A stretch of 51,125 bases of DNA from Thamnocephalis sphaerospora (GCA_003614735.1 KZ992466.1:1-51125), one strand, 5' to 3'; counted from the stretch's first letter, positions 33,179 to 44,899 are shown. The notes: generated from the sequence alone by a model not told the origin. Program-made: numbers and translations.

Positions 33179-34667
33179 TGCGGTGGCAGTGGCAAAGACA
33201 AGGCGTGGTTGGAGTGCGTAGACATGGCGTGCCGATGGTCGCGCTGCCACAGTGACGACGCGTCGTCTCTTGGCGGATACCTCTGTGACGGAGCATCTGC
33301 CCGTGCATAGTCGTACAGATGGTGCGGAGGCGGGAGCTCAGATGTGTGCGCTCCACCGACAGGCGGCGGCAGATAGGAGTGCCGATGCTCATGCTGCCGA
33401 TGGTCGTACTGTAGATGATGCTGCGGTGGCAGTGGTGAATGGGCAGCGCGCAGATGCCCGGGCGGCGATGACGGCGGCCCACGAGCCATGCCGTCACCCA
33501 CCGGCTCCGTCGCGCTCACGGGCGAGCCACTTGACTCGGGTGTCCCCAGTGCCCGGTGCGCCTGATGGCTGTAGTATCCCCCAGCAGCGTGTAGACATAC
33601 AGAAACGGTACCGACAACCGCAAGGCGGAAATAGCACCAAGCAAAAGGCAGATGTCCAAAAACGTTAATATGCTGCAATTTGCAGTATCCATTTCCGATT
33701 GGCCGAGCGGATACCCAAGAGAGGAGCAAGATGGACATGCGAGCATGAATGTTGTGACCGCCCAAGTTGCATGGAAGCGGTCGTCTGGCCATTTATGGCC
33801 GAAACGTTGAGCTCTCGCAGCTTGCGTGTTCGGCAGTATCGATGTACGCATTTGTGCGCAACATGGCCATGCTGCGCTAGCCGTAAAGTGCATGGCCAAG
33901 AATAGCCACTGTGCATGAAGCGACCTAGCCTCCGCATATGGGCAGCAGGCAATTAGGGCAAAGTGCATGGTGCCCGCACCTATGCCTTGGCACCAGTAGC
34001 GAGCACGGTGGCATCCACCAGAGACGGCGGGCATAGCACAGCGGTGGTTGCAGAGAGGAGCGCAAGCAGCATACTGTTTTGCGCTGTCAACAGAGCAGAA
34101 ACACAAAAGGGTACGCAGGCATTTGACGCAGAAAGGGGCAGACGCTCGATGGTACTGGTAACAAACGTCACAGCCAGCGGACCGACAGTGTGCAACCTAC
34201 CTAGTGTGCATCCAATAGTCATGCCGTTGCCGCTTGCGTGCAGAGTCGATACGATCCATGGAAGAGGCCTGCGGCAGAGAATGCGATTCCTCGCCGTGTA
34301 CGACATCCGTCTCATCGTCGTCCGCATCACGGCCGGCTTCATCTGGATCAGCGCTGGTGCGATAGCGCTCATCTGCCGAATGGAGGTGGTGCCGGGAATT
34401 TGCCATGCGCTGGCGCTCAGAAGCACGGCGGGCGTTGGTCTCGCGTGCGCGCTTCAGACTGTAGAGCTTCATGCGGCATTGCATCTCTGTGCGCGGCTCC
34501 GGGAAAAGATCTGGAATGGCATTGAGCCGAGAAGCCACATTCTTGAAGACGTATCCGCCCCAAGGACGTCCACGCTCCACCCAGCGAGAGTGCTCTTCAG
34601 AGTGCACCCGCAAAAGCGAGTCGGTCTGCTGCGGCGTCCACACAGCGTGAGGCGGATGGCGCGGCAT
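31788..34667 (-). CDS. trihelix/Myb-SANT-like factor with polyQ and coiled coil
   Basis: Probable three-exon gene. Exon 1 (about 34204-34667) starts MPRHPPHAVWTPQQTDSLLR and encodes a Myb/SANT-like trihelix fold. W residues are at VWTP, RWVERGRPWGGY and an A-S-R-L helix, then TEMQCRMKLYSLKRARE; acidic and basic stretches follow (DADDDETDVV, SARKRQRHD). Exon 2 (about 33070-33560) is His/Pro-rich with 13 consecutive Gln. Exon 3 (31788-32937) begins at a TACTAAC...TTTCTAG acceptor, is Pro-rich (LPPPPPPHFAP), then has a long Gln/Arg/Glu coiled coil and an acidic Ser/Thr-rich tail. Trihelix factors often carry a C-terminal coiled coil, so one gene is likely. The intron between exons 1 and 2 would be about 640 nt, far longer than neighbours, and two separate genes are possible. 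Inferred nuclear DNA-binding role. Confidence 0.65.
33039..33059. repeat. (GA)n microsatellite in an intron
   Basis: Ten GA units on the plus strand read as (CT)n on the coding strand, just after the exon 2 donor of the trihelix-like gene. Confidence 0.8.
33142..33180 (-). repeat. polyglutamine-coding CAG/CAA repeat
   Basis: 13 Gln codons on the minus strand, all CAG except one CAA, between LPLPP and FPPYAYV. Likely length-variable. Confidence 0.85.
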
Positions 34668-34757
34668 GGCAACGGCAGTGGTGGTGGGTGTACGGCCAGG
34701 CTACGATGGCAACCGGCCAATAGGCAAGGGCTATAGTGGCGGTGGGATGGTAGATGT

Positions 34758-34782
34758 GATGATGATGATGATGATGATGATG
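34758..34782. repeat. (GAT)n microsatellite
   Basis: Eight uninterrupted GAT units. Confidence 0.9.
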
Positions 34783-35948
34783 GGTGGCGTTAGAGTGTAT
34801 AGAAAGGAGTGCAAGCAGAGTGGCACAGTACGGGACAAATAGGTGCGACAAATACAGGATGTGGCGGCGGTGAATCCGCGCGACGTGCAGATATATGCCT
34901 AGCAATGAGAACCACGGTCGAACAGGCACAATGGAGGCGTAGTGCGGGTCCGGTCCACAAAGCTTCAGCGTGCGCAAGAGGATGCACACAAAGAGTATAC
35001 ACAGTCGTCACGACTCTGGTGCACAAACGGTTGGTCGGCGCCGACACAACACAGCAGCAGCTGAGCGCAGCAGCAACTATCACGGTGTCACTAGGTGGCG
35101 GTCGAAGAAAGGCTGAGCGGCGATAGTGGTGGATTGATGTGGGACACAAGAATGACGATGTATCGTGGAACGCACTCGCGCGGGAACAAGATGCAACCAA
35201 GTGTAGGCGTGTAGCTGCCGACTACACAAGGAGAAATTGAGCAAGCGAGGTCTGCCACTGCGTTGCCTGACAATAGCAACTGGCGGGGTCGGTGGCTTGT
35301 CTCACTTCTTGGAAGCGCGTCAATTAACACGGTTGCTATACTACTTTCGCTGCAACGAATAAGTAGATGACTCGGGCAGCGCTAGACAGCACGGATTCAC
35401 TTGCGACCGACGTTAATGAGTTGCAGCACGGTTGCTGTGGGGTGGGCAAAGGCAATGTGCGCAGGTTGGCAATAGGTTAATAACGCTTGACCACAGCAGT
35501 AGCAGACGACAACGCTCACACATACGACAAAGATTGGCGATGGTTGGCAGGGTAAGAGTGTACGAAGGTGGGTGGCTATGGGCCACACTGTGCGCGCTGC
35601 GCAGTAATGTAAACCCTAAAGAAGTGCATACCCAGCCGACGCAAGCCAGCATCCTGCAGCTAAAATGGACTCTGTCGCTTAGACGCATGCCCAATGTGGC
35701 CGTTGGCGCACAGACATACAAATACGACGTGCTCACAGCACCTCTTTGGTAAGAGTCAGGGGCCGCGGAACACGATGATGTGTTGGAGGAAACGGTGGTG
35801 ACACTGAAGTGCGACCTTTTGCTGGTACGTGACAACATGCAAGTAGCCAGCGTCGCATCGTGTACAAGCAAGTGCAGGCAACAAGGATATGCAGTTGCGA
35901 ACGGTCGGCAGGCATCGGTGTTTTCTCAGCCGACCAACCGCCACCAGC

Positions 35949-36011
35949 ACTACTGCTACTACTACTGCTACTACTGCTACTGCTACTACTGCTGCTGCTG
36001 CTGCTGCTGCC
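35949..36011. repeat. (CTA/CTG)n trinucleotide repeat
   Basis: Mixed CTA and CTG units over 63 bases, ending in a pure CTG run of about eight. Confidence 0.9.
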
Positions 36012-38061
36012 ATCGCATCTGTCACAAAAACAGAACGAATAGTAATAGTAGCAGCAAGCGTAGAATAGCAAAGGCGGCAGGATAATGCGTGGACGGCAAG
36101 GTACACCGGTGCAGTCAAGGGATACGATAGGCACAAAGCACACAGGGTAAAGCGACAGGCGAAGCTGTACAAAGTGACGTCGAGCGCTGCTGCACCTTCC
36201 TTCATAATGCAGCGGTGAGAGAAAGGTCGGCAGTGTCTGCGTGCGTTGGTGGGCGGACCACCCCACTGCAGCTTACTGCAGTGCGTTACGCACGACAAAG
36301 CTTGGCCACAGGCTAGACCCGCGGCGCTCAGACAAACGCTTCTGCACGTATAGAAAACCGCATGGTGCAGCTTCTAATATAGATACGTACACTGAGGCGC
36401 ATGTATGCACGCTTCTGCACAATAATGGTAGAAAGGCGTGCGGTAGCAGCAGTGCGCTGTAGCATGGACTGGATGAGAGTGGGCGAGGCGCAGGAAGCAA
36501 GGCAGTGTTGAGGGAAAAAGTGGCTTATGAAAGAGAGTGAAGACGAGGGTCGAGTGGGGCAGGAGGAAGAGGGGAGCGCGAAAATGGGCATTGCACAAGC
36601 ATGGGTGCCGCGCCAGTTGCTGCTCCTGCTACGCCATGACTGCCGAGTACAATACCAAGTATAGTCGCAGTAGCGGCCTATGGGAGAAAGGATAAAGCAG
36701 ACCGGATGGGCGCCAGGCGGCGGACAAAGTACGGCAGACCGCAACCGGAGGAGCGGCCACAAACGGGGGGATGAAGCCGACAAATAATTACGGAACGCAG
36801 CCCACACGTACCCGGACGCAGACGTACAATTTTTGGGCACTGAGCCGCACCGCACTACCAGATGGTAGGCACGTACGACAATGCACGACACAAACGGAAC
36901 AAGTGTAGCCATTACCGTATGGCTGCAGCCAAAGCGAATATAGCACCGCCGCAGTCGCAAACAAATGGCAAATCAACCTCGATTTTCTAAAGACACTTAC
37001 GGATGCTAGGGACAGCACAGACGCGCTTGTGGACGCGTGTACTGCTACGGTAGGCGAATAACAATGATAGGGATGGCGGAAGGGACCGGAGGGAGAAAAA
37101 GGACCACACACGTAGGCAATATAACGAAGTGCAAGGACGCAGGAGTACGCACGCATGCAAGCACGGGCGTATAAGAGTGTGACGGCGGCCGCAGTGCGCC
37201 GGCAGGGTTAGGTGCAGCGGTGCTTTGGCCGCGCGGCAGAGGCAAAGGTGGTGTTGGCGGAACGAGAAATGGCGGATGGATGGGGCGGTCGGAGTAATCG
37301 CGAACAAAAGGTCAGCCAACGGATATAGCAGCGGCAGAGAGAAGGCGAGCAAAGAGCGCGTACAACACATAGCACACCACATTGTGCGGAACACAGCCAG
37401 CATCTTTTTTAATATGTATGCCGAGATCAAAATCCACCAGTGATGCCGCAAGTGATAGGACAATGGCGAGCGGAGTCGGCGCTGGGCCGAGAGTGGGAGG
37501 GAGTCAGCCATGCACAAGTCCACTGTCTGCTTTTGCACAGCTGCTTATTTGCAGAATGATCACACATTTTGTAAAAAAGGAAGTAAACGTGGCGACCATG
37601 GCGCGGTTAGAAAATGAGGCGAATCGGTTGGCGATAGGGTATCGTGTGCGAGTATGCGCATGCTCCGCAAAAGACGCATTAGTTGCGTATTTGCACACTC
37701 GCGAACGCCGACACTGGCCACGGCTGGCTATAGTTAGAGTCAACCAGGCTACCCAAAAACATTTTTCCGAAACCGCCACAGGCGGCCGGCTTCTGGTGAG
37801 CCGCAAGCTGTGCGAACTACTAGGTTGGATGCTGTACGCCGCCAGGTCAAGGCGGCCGAAGCACACTGCACTGCCGGGGTGCCGTTCGTTCCAGCATGCC
37901 TGGCTTGCGGTTGGCCATACGGCGTACCTTTACTGGTCTCGACCGCACCGACGGGTATGTAAACATGCCGAGACGACAGGCGTGCTGCCGTTGCACATCG
38001 TGCTGCATGTAAAAACACATGTGCACACTGGTGTGCTATGAAGTAGAATTAACAATTTCTA

Positions 38062-38101
38062 GCTGCTGCTGCTGCTGCTGCTGCTTGTTGTTGTCGTCGT
38101 T
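38062..38101. repeat. (GCT)n/(TTG)n/(TCG)n trinucleotide repeat
   Basis: Eight GCT units run directly into TTG and TCG units. Confidence 0.85.
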
Positions 38102-38401
38102 GTCTGTCATAACCATGAAACCGGCCGGTCCGACTGCACAGGTGCAGCTGCAGCTGCAGCCATGCTGCAAACACGGCCCGGCAACTGCTGGTGCTATGCG
38201 AGTCTTTGCACCGCTTACCGGTAGGCGCAGCTGTCGGACGTGCATCTACAGCACGCATGCTTGGAAGCTCAAAGCTATATTTGCCAACCAGACGAGCGGG
38301 CAAGCGATCGAGACCCGCCCAACACACGCGACGGGGCGTAGGCTGGCTGTAATGCTAAGCCAGGCATCATTGCCAGTGACATTGGCGACATCCGTCTGCA
38401 G

Positions 38402-39133
38402 ATGGCTTGCTTGCTTGTTCGACAACTTGATGGCCTAGCCGAAATCAGGGCATTTGCGAGCAGCGGTCTGGAAGCGCGCAGCGTCCGGTGCTACCGGCGG
38501 AAGCCTACACGCATATGCGTGCAGATGCATAAAGCTAGCTGTGGTCACAGCGTTGTACGCCACAGACTCGTGGCGCGCACTGCCTGGCGGCGAAACTGTT
38601 CATGCATCGCGTGCCTTTGCCATTTTCTGCAAATGCACCTCGTCAGGCACCGCGGTGTTTCTGGCGGCTCCACCGGCACTGCATGCTGTCCAGGCAAGTT
38701 ACACCCAGCGCTGCAGCCGCCGGTCTGTTTATACGACGCATCTGTCGCCTCAGTAGCACGTACTGCATGTGCCTACCAAAACACATTGCTTACCGCAGAC
38801 CGGTCATCATTCGCGGCCAGCGCGCATTCCCATTACAGACCAGCACTTTATCAGCGCACTACTGGTCGCGAGCGCTGCAGCAGAATGTTTTGCTGGCATT
38901 TATTGATTACACGTGTGCTCTGCACCGCGTCACCTGCCGAAATCCCTCGACAACCCACATGCATCTGTGCACAAACGGACAAAGTCGAATGTTTACAGTG
39001 CATCGCCACGGCATACAGCGCAGCGCTTGCCGCAAGCGAGTTTACCCTGCGGCCCTGCGCAGCCTCGCTGGTGTGCAAAGTACCGGCCAAAACGGGCCTC
39101 AGCATCCCCACGGCCGCTTTTTCTCGACTCTAA
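38402..39133 (+). CDS. doubtful Cys-rich frame with a CBM19-like tail
   Basis: 243-codon open frame. Most of it looks non-specific, and two other plus frames are open over the same stretch. The last 60 codons have GC-rich third positions and a pattern (CICAQTDKVECLQC, then EFTLRPCAASLVCKV, then TGLSIP) that resembles the Cys/Trp pattern of fungal chitin-binding CBM19 modules, which often read F-x-L-x-PCA-x-G-x-x-C. No signal peptide is obvious, and the start is arbitrary. If real, it may be the end of a spliced secreted protein. I would treat this as a lead, not an annotation. Confidence 0.2.
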   Translation: MACLLVRQLDGLAEIRAFASSGLEARSVRCYRRKPTRICVQMHKASCGHSVVRHRLVARTAWRRNCSCIACLCHFLQMHLVRHRGVSGGSTGTACCPGKLHPALQPPVCLYDASVASVARTACAYQNTLLTADRSSFAASAHSHYRPALYQRTTGRERCSRMFCWHLLITRVLCTASPAEIPRQPTCICAQTDKVECLQCIATAYSAALAASEFTLRPCAASLVCKVPAKTGLSIPTAAFSRL

Positions 39134-39596
39134 ATCCAGCAGCACATCGAAGTTTCGGTGTAGGGTGTTTCCGTGCGGCGCCTGCGTGCGAACGTGTGGA
39201 GCTGCGTGCGGTCAGGCCGCATCCACCAGCAAAGGAAAGACACCGATTTGTCGCCGCAGTGCGCATGGCAGACTGCACGTTCGCACGGAATCACGCCATT
39301 TGCTCCAACCGCAAATACACACCCACGCACGTCAACATTGCCCTCGTGTGCGTTAGCACATCCAGCATGGACAAATTCAGCCGACAGCCCGCGTGTTGGC
39401 AAGAGCGGCAGGCAAATAACAGATCATCGGCGCTCGTGAATGGCGTATACGTAATACAGCAGCCATGGTAGACGCATGCTGCTGCTATGGCTGTTATTGC
39501 CATTACTACTGCTATTGCTGCTGAGCGGACTTTTTCCTGCCATACGTCCTACGCGGCCACACGGACGAGCACGACCTCTATGTGTGCTACCCTATC

Positions 39597-39642
39597 TGCA
39601 GCAACAACGGCAGCAACAGCAACAGCAGCAGCAGCAGCAGCA
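39597..39642. repeat. (CAG/CAA)n trinucleotide repeat
   Basis: About fifteen CAG, CAA and CGG units, with a pure CAG run at the end. Confidence 0.9.
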
Positions 39643-40349
39643 TGCATCCATGTACCAATATGCGCACGCGCGCTTGTGACCTCTTGATGATGATGATGCT
39701 CGGCAGCATCATCAAGGCGAGAAGCCGGTGGCGCAGGACCATGCCGACTTTTCGGCCCCAATCGGCAGCAACCATAGGCAGCGCTTGCAACACTCAACGT
39801 CGTCTCAGAAACACCGGCAGTATCGGACATGAGCCGCAGGCGCACACACATCGCAGTGTCACCATGTATGTTTGGCGAGTGTGACTAAATGCATCCATCA
39901 ATTTCGTGGTGCGTGTATGATAGGAGATGGGGAGCACTCGTGTTACCAATCTATTCCTTTTGCGTATGAAGACGCAAAGAGTTGCATAATACAAGGCGCA
40001 CGCCCAATGGCGGCCCGGCAGCCAGCACATCAGTATCAGGCTGTGCATATCGACGGCACACTTTGAGCAGCCCGCGTGGTCGCTGCTATTGTCGCTTTGG
40101 GCAGCGTTCCACCAGCTTCTAGAATCGCCGTCTGCTGCATTCCCGGCTAGGCTGTGGCACCAGCTAGTGAGCTCTGCTTTGCATCATAGCTGGCAACTGG
40201 AGCTGGGGACGTGCCCCCGGCTTTGCGGACCGCAAACAGCAAGCATCAACGGCAGGCACCGTTTCTGATCCTTAAATCACCATTTACTGAAAAGCCCAAT
40301 CAAAAGTGGATACAGCATAGCACGGAATTTTCCTATGGAAGGCCTGACG

Positions 40350-41516
40350 TTATGTGGACGGCTTCCGCTGTCCCGGCTCGTCGCTGCGCGGGTAATCGAT
40401 GTAGCCGGTTGCTCCCTGCGTGAAGAAAGTACTGCGGTCGTACTTGTTCAACGGCAGGTTCCGGCGAATACGTTCCGGCAGGTCTGGGTTGGCAATGAAA
40501 TGCCGGCCAAATGCGATCAGGTCGGCCTGCCTGCTAGCGACGGCTGTCCGAGCGGTGCTGGGCTCGAAGCCGCTAGCGCGAATGACCGTGCCGGGAAACT
40601 GAGCGGCAATGCCGTCGAGCGACGGGACCTGCTGCATTTCGTTCTGGGTGTCCGGGCGCGCCTCCACCAGATGGACATAAGCGGCGCCCAGCTCGTGTGC
40701 ATGACGTACTGCATGCCCAAAGGTCTCCAGAGGGGAGTCGTCCACGAGGTCAAACAACGGCGCGTACGGACTGAAGCGGATGCCAACGCGATCACGACCC
40801 CACACGTCGACCACCGCAGCGAGTACCTCCTGCATGAAGCGCGTTCGCTTTTCCGGGGTACCACCATACTCGTCGGTGCGCTGGTTGCCGCTGCTGCGCA
40901 GGAACTGATCAATCAAGTAGCCGTTGGCACCATGGATTTCGACGCTGTCAAAGCCAGCCCGTTTGGCGTTTTCGGCGGCACGGCGGTACTCGGCTATCAC
41001 ATTGCGGATGTCCTCCTTGGTCATGGCACGCGGCAGCGCGTACGGTACCTCCTCGCCCTTGGCATTGGTGCCCTTACTGCCGACCACGGCAATGGCTGAC
41101 GGTGCCAATGGTGCCGTGTGATTGGGAGTGAACTCGGGAAGTACCAGTCGGCCCAGATGCCAGAGTTGCACGACGATCTGTACGCCAGGCACACGACGCT
41201 TCACATCAGCGACCAGCTTGCGCCATGCTTCTGTCTGCTCGTCCGACCAGATGCCGGGCGCGTAGGGGTCGCCCAGTCCTTCGGGAGAAATGCCGGTTGC
41301 TTCGGTGATGAGCAGACCACCAGGTGTGGCGCGCTGTGCATAGTATTCCGTCATGAGAGGCTGTGGCACGTTGTTCTTGTTACGGCGACGTGTCAATGGT
41401 GCAAGTACAATGCGATGCTGTAGTTCCATGGCGCCCACCCGCAGCGGTCGGAAGAGTGGGTCAGCGACTTGGGCGGCAGGCTGCTCGGCCACTGGACCAT
41501 CGGTGCTCACTGTCAT
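40350..41516 (-). CDS. old yellow enzyme (NADH:flavin oxidoreductase)
   Basis: Intronless 388-residue FMN enzyme that reduces activated C=C bonds such as enones using NAD(P)H. The fold is a TIM barrel. Visible markers: RIVLAPLTRRRNKN near the N-terminus (flavin contact), then GGLLITEATGIS, IVVQLWHLGR, FDSVEIHGANGYLIDQFL with the substrate-binding His-x-x-Asn and the Tyr proton donor two residues after the Asn, DEYGGTPEKRTRF, RVGIRFSPY, and the phosphate-binding end IAFGRHFIANPDLPERIR. Length is normal for fungal OYEs (about 370-400). The start MTVSTDGPVAEQ is the first Met of the frame. The lack of introns contrasts with most single-copy neighbours. Likely cytosolic. Confidence 0.94.
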   Translation of the reverse strand: MTVSTDGPVAEQPAAQVADPLFRPLRVGAMELQHRIVLAPLTRRRNKNNVPQPLMTEYYAQRATPGGLLITEATGISPEGLGDPYAPGIWSDEQTEAWRKLVADVKRRVPGVQIVVQLWHLGRLVLPEFTPNHTAPLAPSAIAVVGSKGTNAKGEEVPYALPRAMTKEDIRNVIAEYRRAAENAKRAGFDSVEIHGANGYLIDQFLRSSGNQRTDEYGGTPEKRTRFMQEVLAAVVDVWGRDRVGIRFSPYAPLFDLVDDSPLETFGHAVRHAHELGAAYVHLVEARPDTQNEMQQVPSLDGIAAQFPGTVIRASGFEPSTARTAVASRQADLIAFGRHFIANPDLPERIRRNLPLNKYDRSTFFTQGATGYIDYPRSDEPGQRKPST

Positions 41517-41567
41517 GATGAAAGTTGCGACCTAGACAGACGGTAGATGGTTGGCTGACACTTTTTA

Positions 41568-41610
41568 CAGTAGCAGTAGCAGTAGCAGTAGCAGTAATAG
41601 CAGTGGTGGT
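41568..41610. repeat. (CAGTAG)n repeat upstream of OYE
   Basis: About seven CAGTAG-type units with one AAT variant, starting about 50 bases upstream of the OYE start codon, so within its leader or promoter. Confidence 0.85.
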
Positions 41611-42863
41611 AGTGGAGATGGTGGTGATGGTGGCAGTAGCTGGCAGTGCTGTGGTGTTGGCAAAACGGTGCATGTCGTGAGTGGGTTTTAAACGCACGGC
41701 ATTTGGGCTCCGAAATGATGCTGACTACACATCTGTGTGATAATGTGTCTCGCTCTGCGCACGACATATGGCCCGATTGGTAAGAATAAAGTCGGGTGAG
41801 AAAGCGGCATGTACGGCGTGTAGATTAGTAAGCGGTGTTGCTCACGCGCTGCGACTAACGCTGTCGGTGAACACGGCTGGGCGGCAAGTTTTGCCGCATA
41901 CCACCACTAATTGCAGGCTTTGATCGTGAATACAAGCAACACTCTGGCCTAGATACTGCTATTTGTCGCTCCAACTGCTCTCCTCTCTGGTGTCGAGAGC
42001 CAGGCCGTCGTACGTACGATACGCCTACCAGCGTGCAAAGTACACGGGTGTTGCGAGCTACGTCCCCTTTGCGGACATTAGGTTGTACATACGACCGGCC
42101 GGACGAGCAATGGCGCCATTCGATCGGAGGCTATCCTGGCGTATGAGTAAGGCGGTGCGTGTTGCATGCATGATAAAGCTGAGTCAGCTCCAGACATCTC
42201 CTGACCATGCACAGCTAGGTACAGAGCCAGAGAATGAGCCACTACATGAGTAAGCAAAGCGCCCAAGCTGTTTAGCGCATGTTGAAATACAGCAAGTCGT
42301 CTCACAAAACAGGTCACCACGTCAGACATCTTTGGCAAAGCACTGACCCCGGTATGCTACTCTCAGACTGCTACAGGCTGCGTGTTCACTCTTGCATGCC
42401 ACCTGAAATGGATCATTAGTCAGCGACAAACACGCTGCAGCAATAGACAGGGCAGCCTATAGTGGAGTGCAAAAGGGGTATACGCCATCCCACGGCGGAT
42501 GATGCCACTGCACGCCCTACATGCACTAGTCAGCATATGCTATCGCAACAGCAGCTCATGACGACAGAGCAACGGCGGATGCTGCTGATCTACAGTGCAT
42601 GTTGGCAGAGACAAGTCCAACTACACGATGGCACCTGCATCCACCTAATAAACACGTGACCCCACGTACGGTTGTCATGCTAGCGTTGCTGCCATAGCCT
42701 CGTGCTTGCTCTCACCATAATGTATGCAAGACGAGCGAAATGGCCAGTCTATTTGCTATGTCAACAGTGACCTTGGCATCTGGCTGTCCGCATGCACATG
42801 ACGGCATGGAATAATGGCGAGGTACATGGGTATGCACCGCCACCCGTCTATCCATCCATTATT

Positions 42864-42886
42864 GGTCGGTCGGTCGATCGGTCGGT
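42864..42886. repeat. (GGTC)n tetranucleotide repeat
   Basis: Five GGTC units interrupted by one GATC. Confidence 0.8.
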
Positions 42887-44122
42887 TTGTAGAAGAGTAT
42901 TGCTGCCAAACATGGCACTACAAGTAACCTGCTGCGACTGATTTTAGAGTGTGACGCGGTGATCCATGTCAAGCACATTGCGACCGAGTGGCATCGCAGC
43001 AAGCCACGTCATGTGTCGTTCAGCATGGGCAGACCCCGATGCGGCCAATTTACATTAGCGTGGCATGCTTGCGGTCAGGTCAGATGAACAATGTTCTGCT
43101 CGAAAGCGGCTAGTGATGTGCCGCTTGGCCCACGCCTTGTATTCCCGCGCGTTCGCCATGGCCATATGCAAGGCAACCTCACCACCAAACCTCATGCTAT
43201 TGCCAGAACAAAGAATCGTCGCTGCATCAATGCAGCCGCGATGGGAATTAGAAGCCTGCGGTCAAACGCATGTTGGCGCCACAGCGGCCACTGGCCAGCC
43301 ACCTGCTTTGCTGGTGGCATTGTGTACTACCAAAATGGTCAGGCAAACGCGACGTCTAAAGCCGGCCGGTGCGCAACCACGCCGGCACGGCTGTGGAGAA
43401 CAGTGCTACCAGTAAAATGCCGCATCCGTTCGCGAACAATGCCTTCGCCTGGTGGCACCAGCCGAGCAGCCGCGCGTGGCTCGACTCTGATCCGGTGGCT
43501 GCGACTTTAGCTTGGTCGCATACGCCATTGGTAGGGCACACGCCCGTTTTGGAAGGCCGCTTGTCTTTAACCCAGGCAGCGCTCTGCCACTTATCCTCCG
43601 GCCGCTGCTTTGGTCGGCTATAGTCCAGCGGTACTCTTTCTCGCTTCCTTCTATCGCGGCGTACGCACGTCTGTTTCCCTCTACCTCGACGTTCTCCGCG
43701 CACACTTTGGTTACTGCGCCTGTATCATTACCTGTCCTTCTGCACGCCTTGTCTTATTCTTCGTAATTCAGTCCCCACTGCTGCTAGCACGTTTGTGTCA
43801 ACACCCAACCATTAAGCGACCGGTAGGTGACCCGCACCTTGTGAGGATAGGGCGTTGTGATGCCCATTGCACGCACACCGAGCGTGTCTCCTGCACACGA
43901 TGTGGCCTGGTGGTGCTACCGCCGGATGGCGTAGCTGTTTGCTCTGGCGACAGTGACGCGAATGCGCGTGTGCGTATCGCCCGTCTTCGCACGTGCAGGC
44001 GTGGCAAAAGCACGGGGCAGATCCCGTCAGCAGACAGATGCGACAATGTTCTAATGATGTGCATGGCTACGGCTCGTGTCGCATCTGCACGTCGCCGCTG
44101 TTTACGCTCACTGGCCAACACC

Positions 44123-44144
44123 TGTGTGTGTGTGTGTGTGTGTG
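44123..44144. repeat. (GT)n microsatellite
   Basis: Eleven TG units, followed by CATGTG. Confidence 0.85.
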
Positions 44145-44899
44145 CATGTGTCTATGCCCATGCGTGTGTGCATTCCAAAGTCAGTTCCCTTTTGTGGTGG
44201 TGTTGTTGGTGCCAACCGCCACTGGTTTTATGGCGCTGCACCGCTCATTTTACTGGGCCGTTGTTCTCCGCCTGCTCCGCTCTTCTACACGCTACCCTTG
44301 CGCCTTACCACCTTTGCTTCCTTCTTTGGTCGTCCTTTTTTGCGCTCGGCGGTCTTTTCCCCTGGCGTCTCTTCTGTCCACCTCTATTATCGCCCGCCAC
44401 GACCGCTGTCCTTGCTTCTTTATTCCACTCGTTCATCCGCTCTCTCCGGGCCTTGCGCGCTCTGTTATCGCACCGCTTGACGTTGTATTTGGCCGCATAT
44501 ACTCGTGGCTCGTGCCCGCACCCGCCACTCTGCCCGTAGACACGGCCGAGAAACTACGCCAGCGCCCTTCATCGCTGTCAAACGCCCCACGCCTGTCTTC
44601 TTTAGTTTGGCACTAGCTTCTGTGCTCCATCCCACCGTCCGTCGCGCGCAGTATAGACTACTACTACTACCACCACTACCACTACCACGCCTTCCTTGTG
44701 CACCGCCTTCCCCGTTGCTGTTTCCTCGCATCTGTTGCTACACCGGTGTCGCATCATCGTTTGGCATTACGACCGCCACACTCACCCGTTGCTGCTCGGC
44801 ATTGCGTGCGACTAGAACGGCCTGTCCGCTCGTCCACCACCGACACTTGCTGCTCGCCTAGATTCAGCCTAGTCCCACTTTTAAGACAACTTTGGCGCC

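Larger units (their letters stand above)
34668..40349. other. 5.7-kb gene-poor, microsatellite-rich region
   Basis: No gene is well supported. From about 35 to 37.5 kb the minus strand is pyrimidine-rich, as expected of long leaders or promoters of minus-strand genes. From 38.4 to 39.5 kb three plus frames stay open together, which argues against most of them. One of them has a Cys-rich tail, described separately. Several trinucleotide repeats of the CTG/CAG and ATG classes occur: 34758-34782, 35949-36011, 38062-38101 and 39597-39642. Confidence 0.5.
41517..44899. other. 3.4-kb gene-poor region
   Basis: Starts with the OYE leader containing a CAGTAG/CAGTAA repeat (41568-41610). The middle has no supported gene. 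A GGTC tetranucleotide run (42864-42886) and a (GT)n run (44123-44144) are present. From about 44200 to 44890 the plus strand becomes strongly pyrimidine-rich with long CT stretches, consistent with the promoter and leader of the STK32-like kinase. A 309-codon frame at 43610-44539 is a result of that composition. Confidence 0.5.

Noticed and set aside
32932-33792. Reading through the start and end of the middle trihelix exon
   Set aside because: The frame continues into intron sequence (CT repeat on one side, low-quality residues on the other). Only the central His/Pro/Gln-rich part is taken as exon.
35733-36298. Minus-strand frames with long Ser or Ala/Val runs
   Set aside because: They come from reading the CTA/CTG microsatellite; no coding traits on either side.
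38602-39471. 289-codon plus-strand frame
   Set aside because: Three plus frames stay open together over this stretch, which points to composition rather than selection. Only the short Cys-rich tail in another frame was kept as a lead.
43610-44539. 309-codon plus-strand frame
   Set aside because: It is caused by the CT-rich leader, with a (GT)n run read as Cys-Val repeats. No domain, and other frames are open as well.
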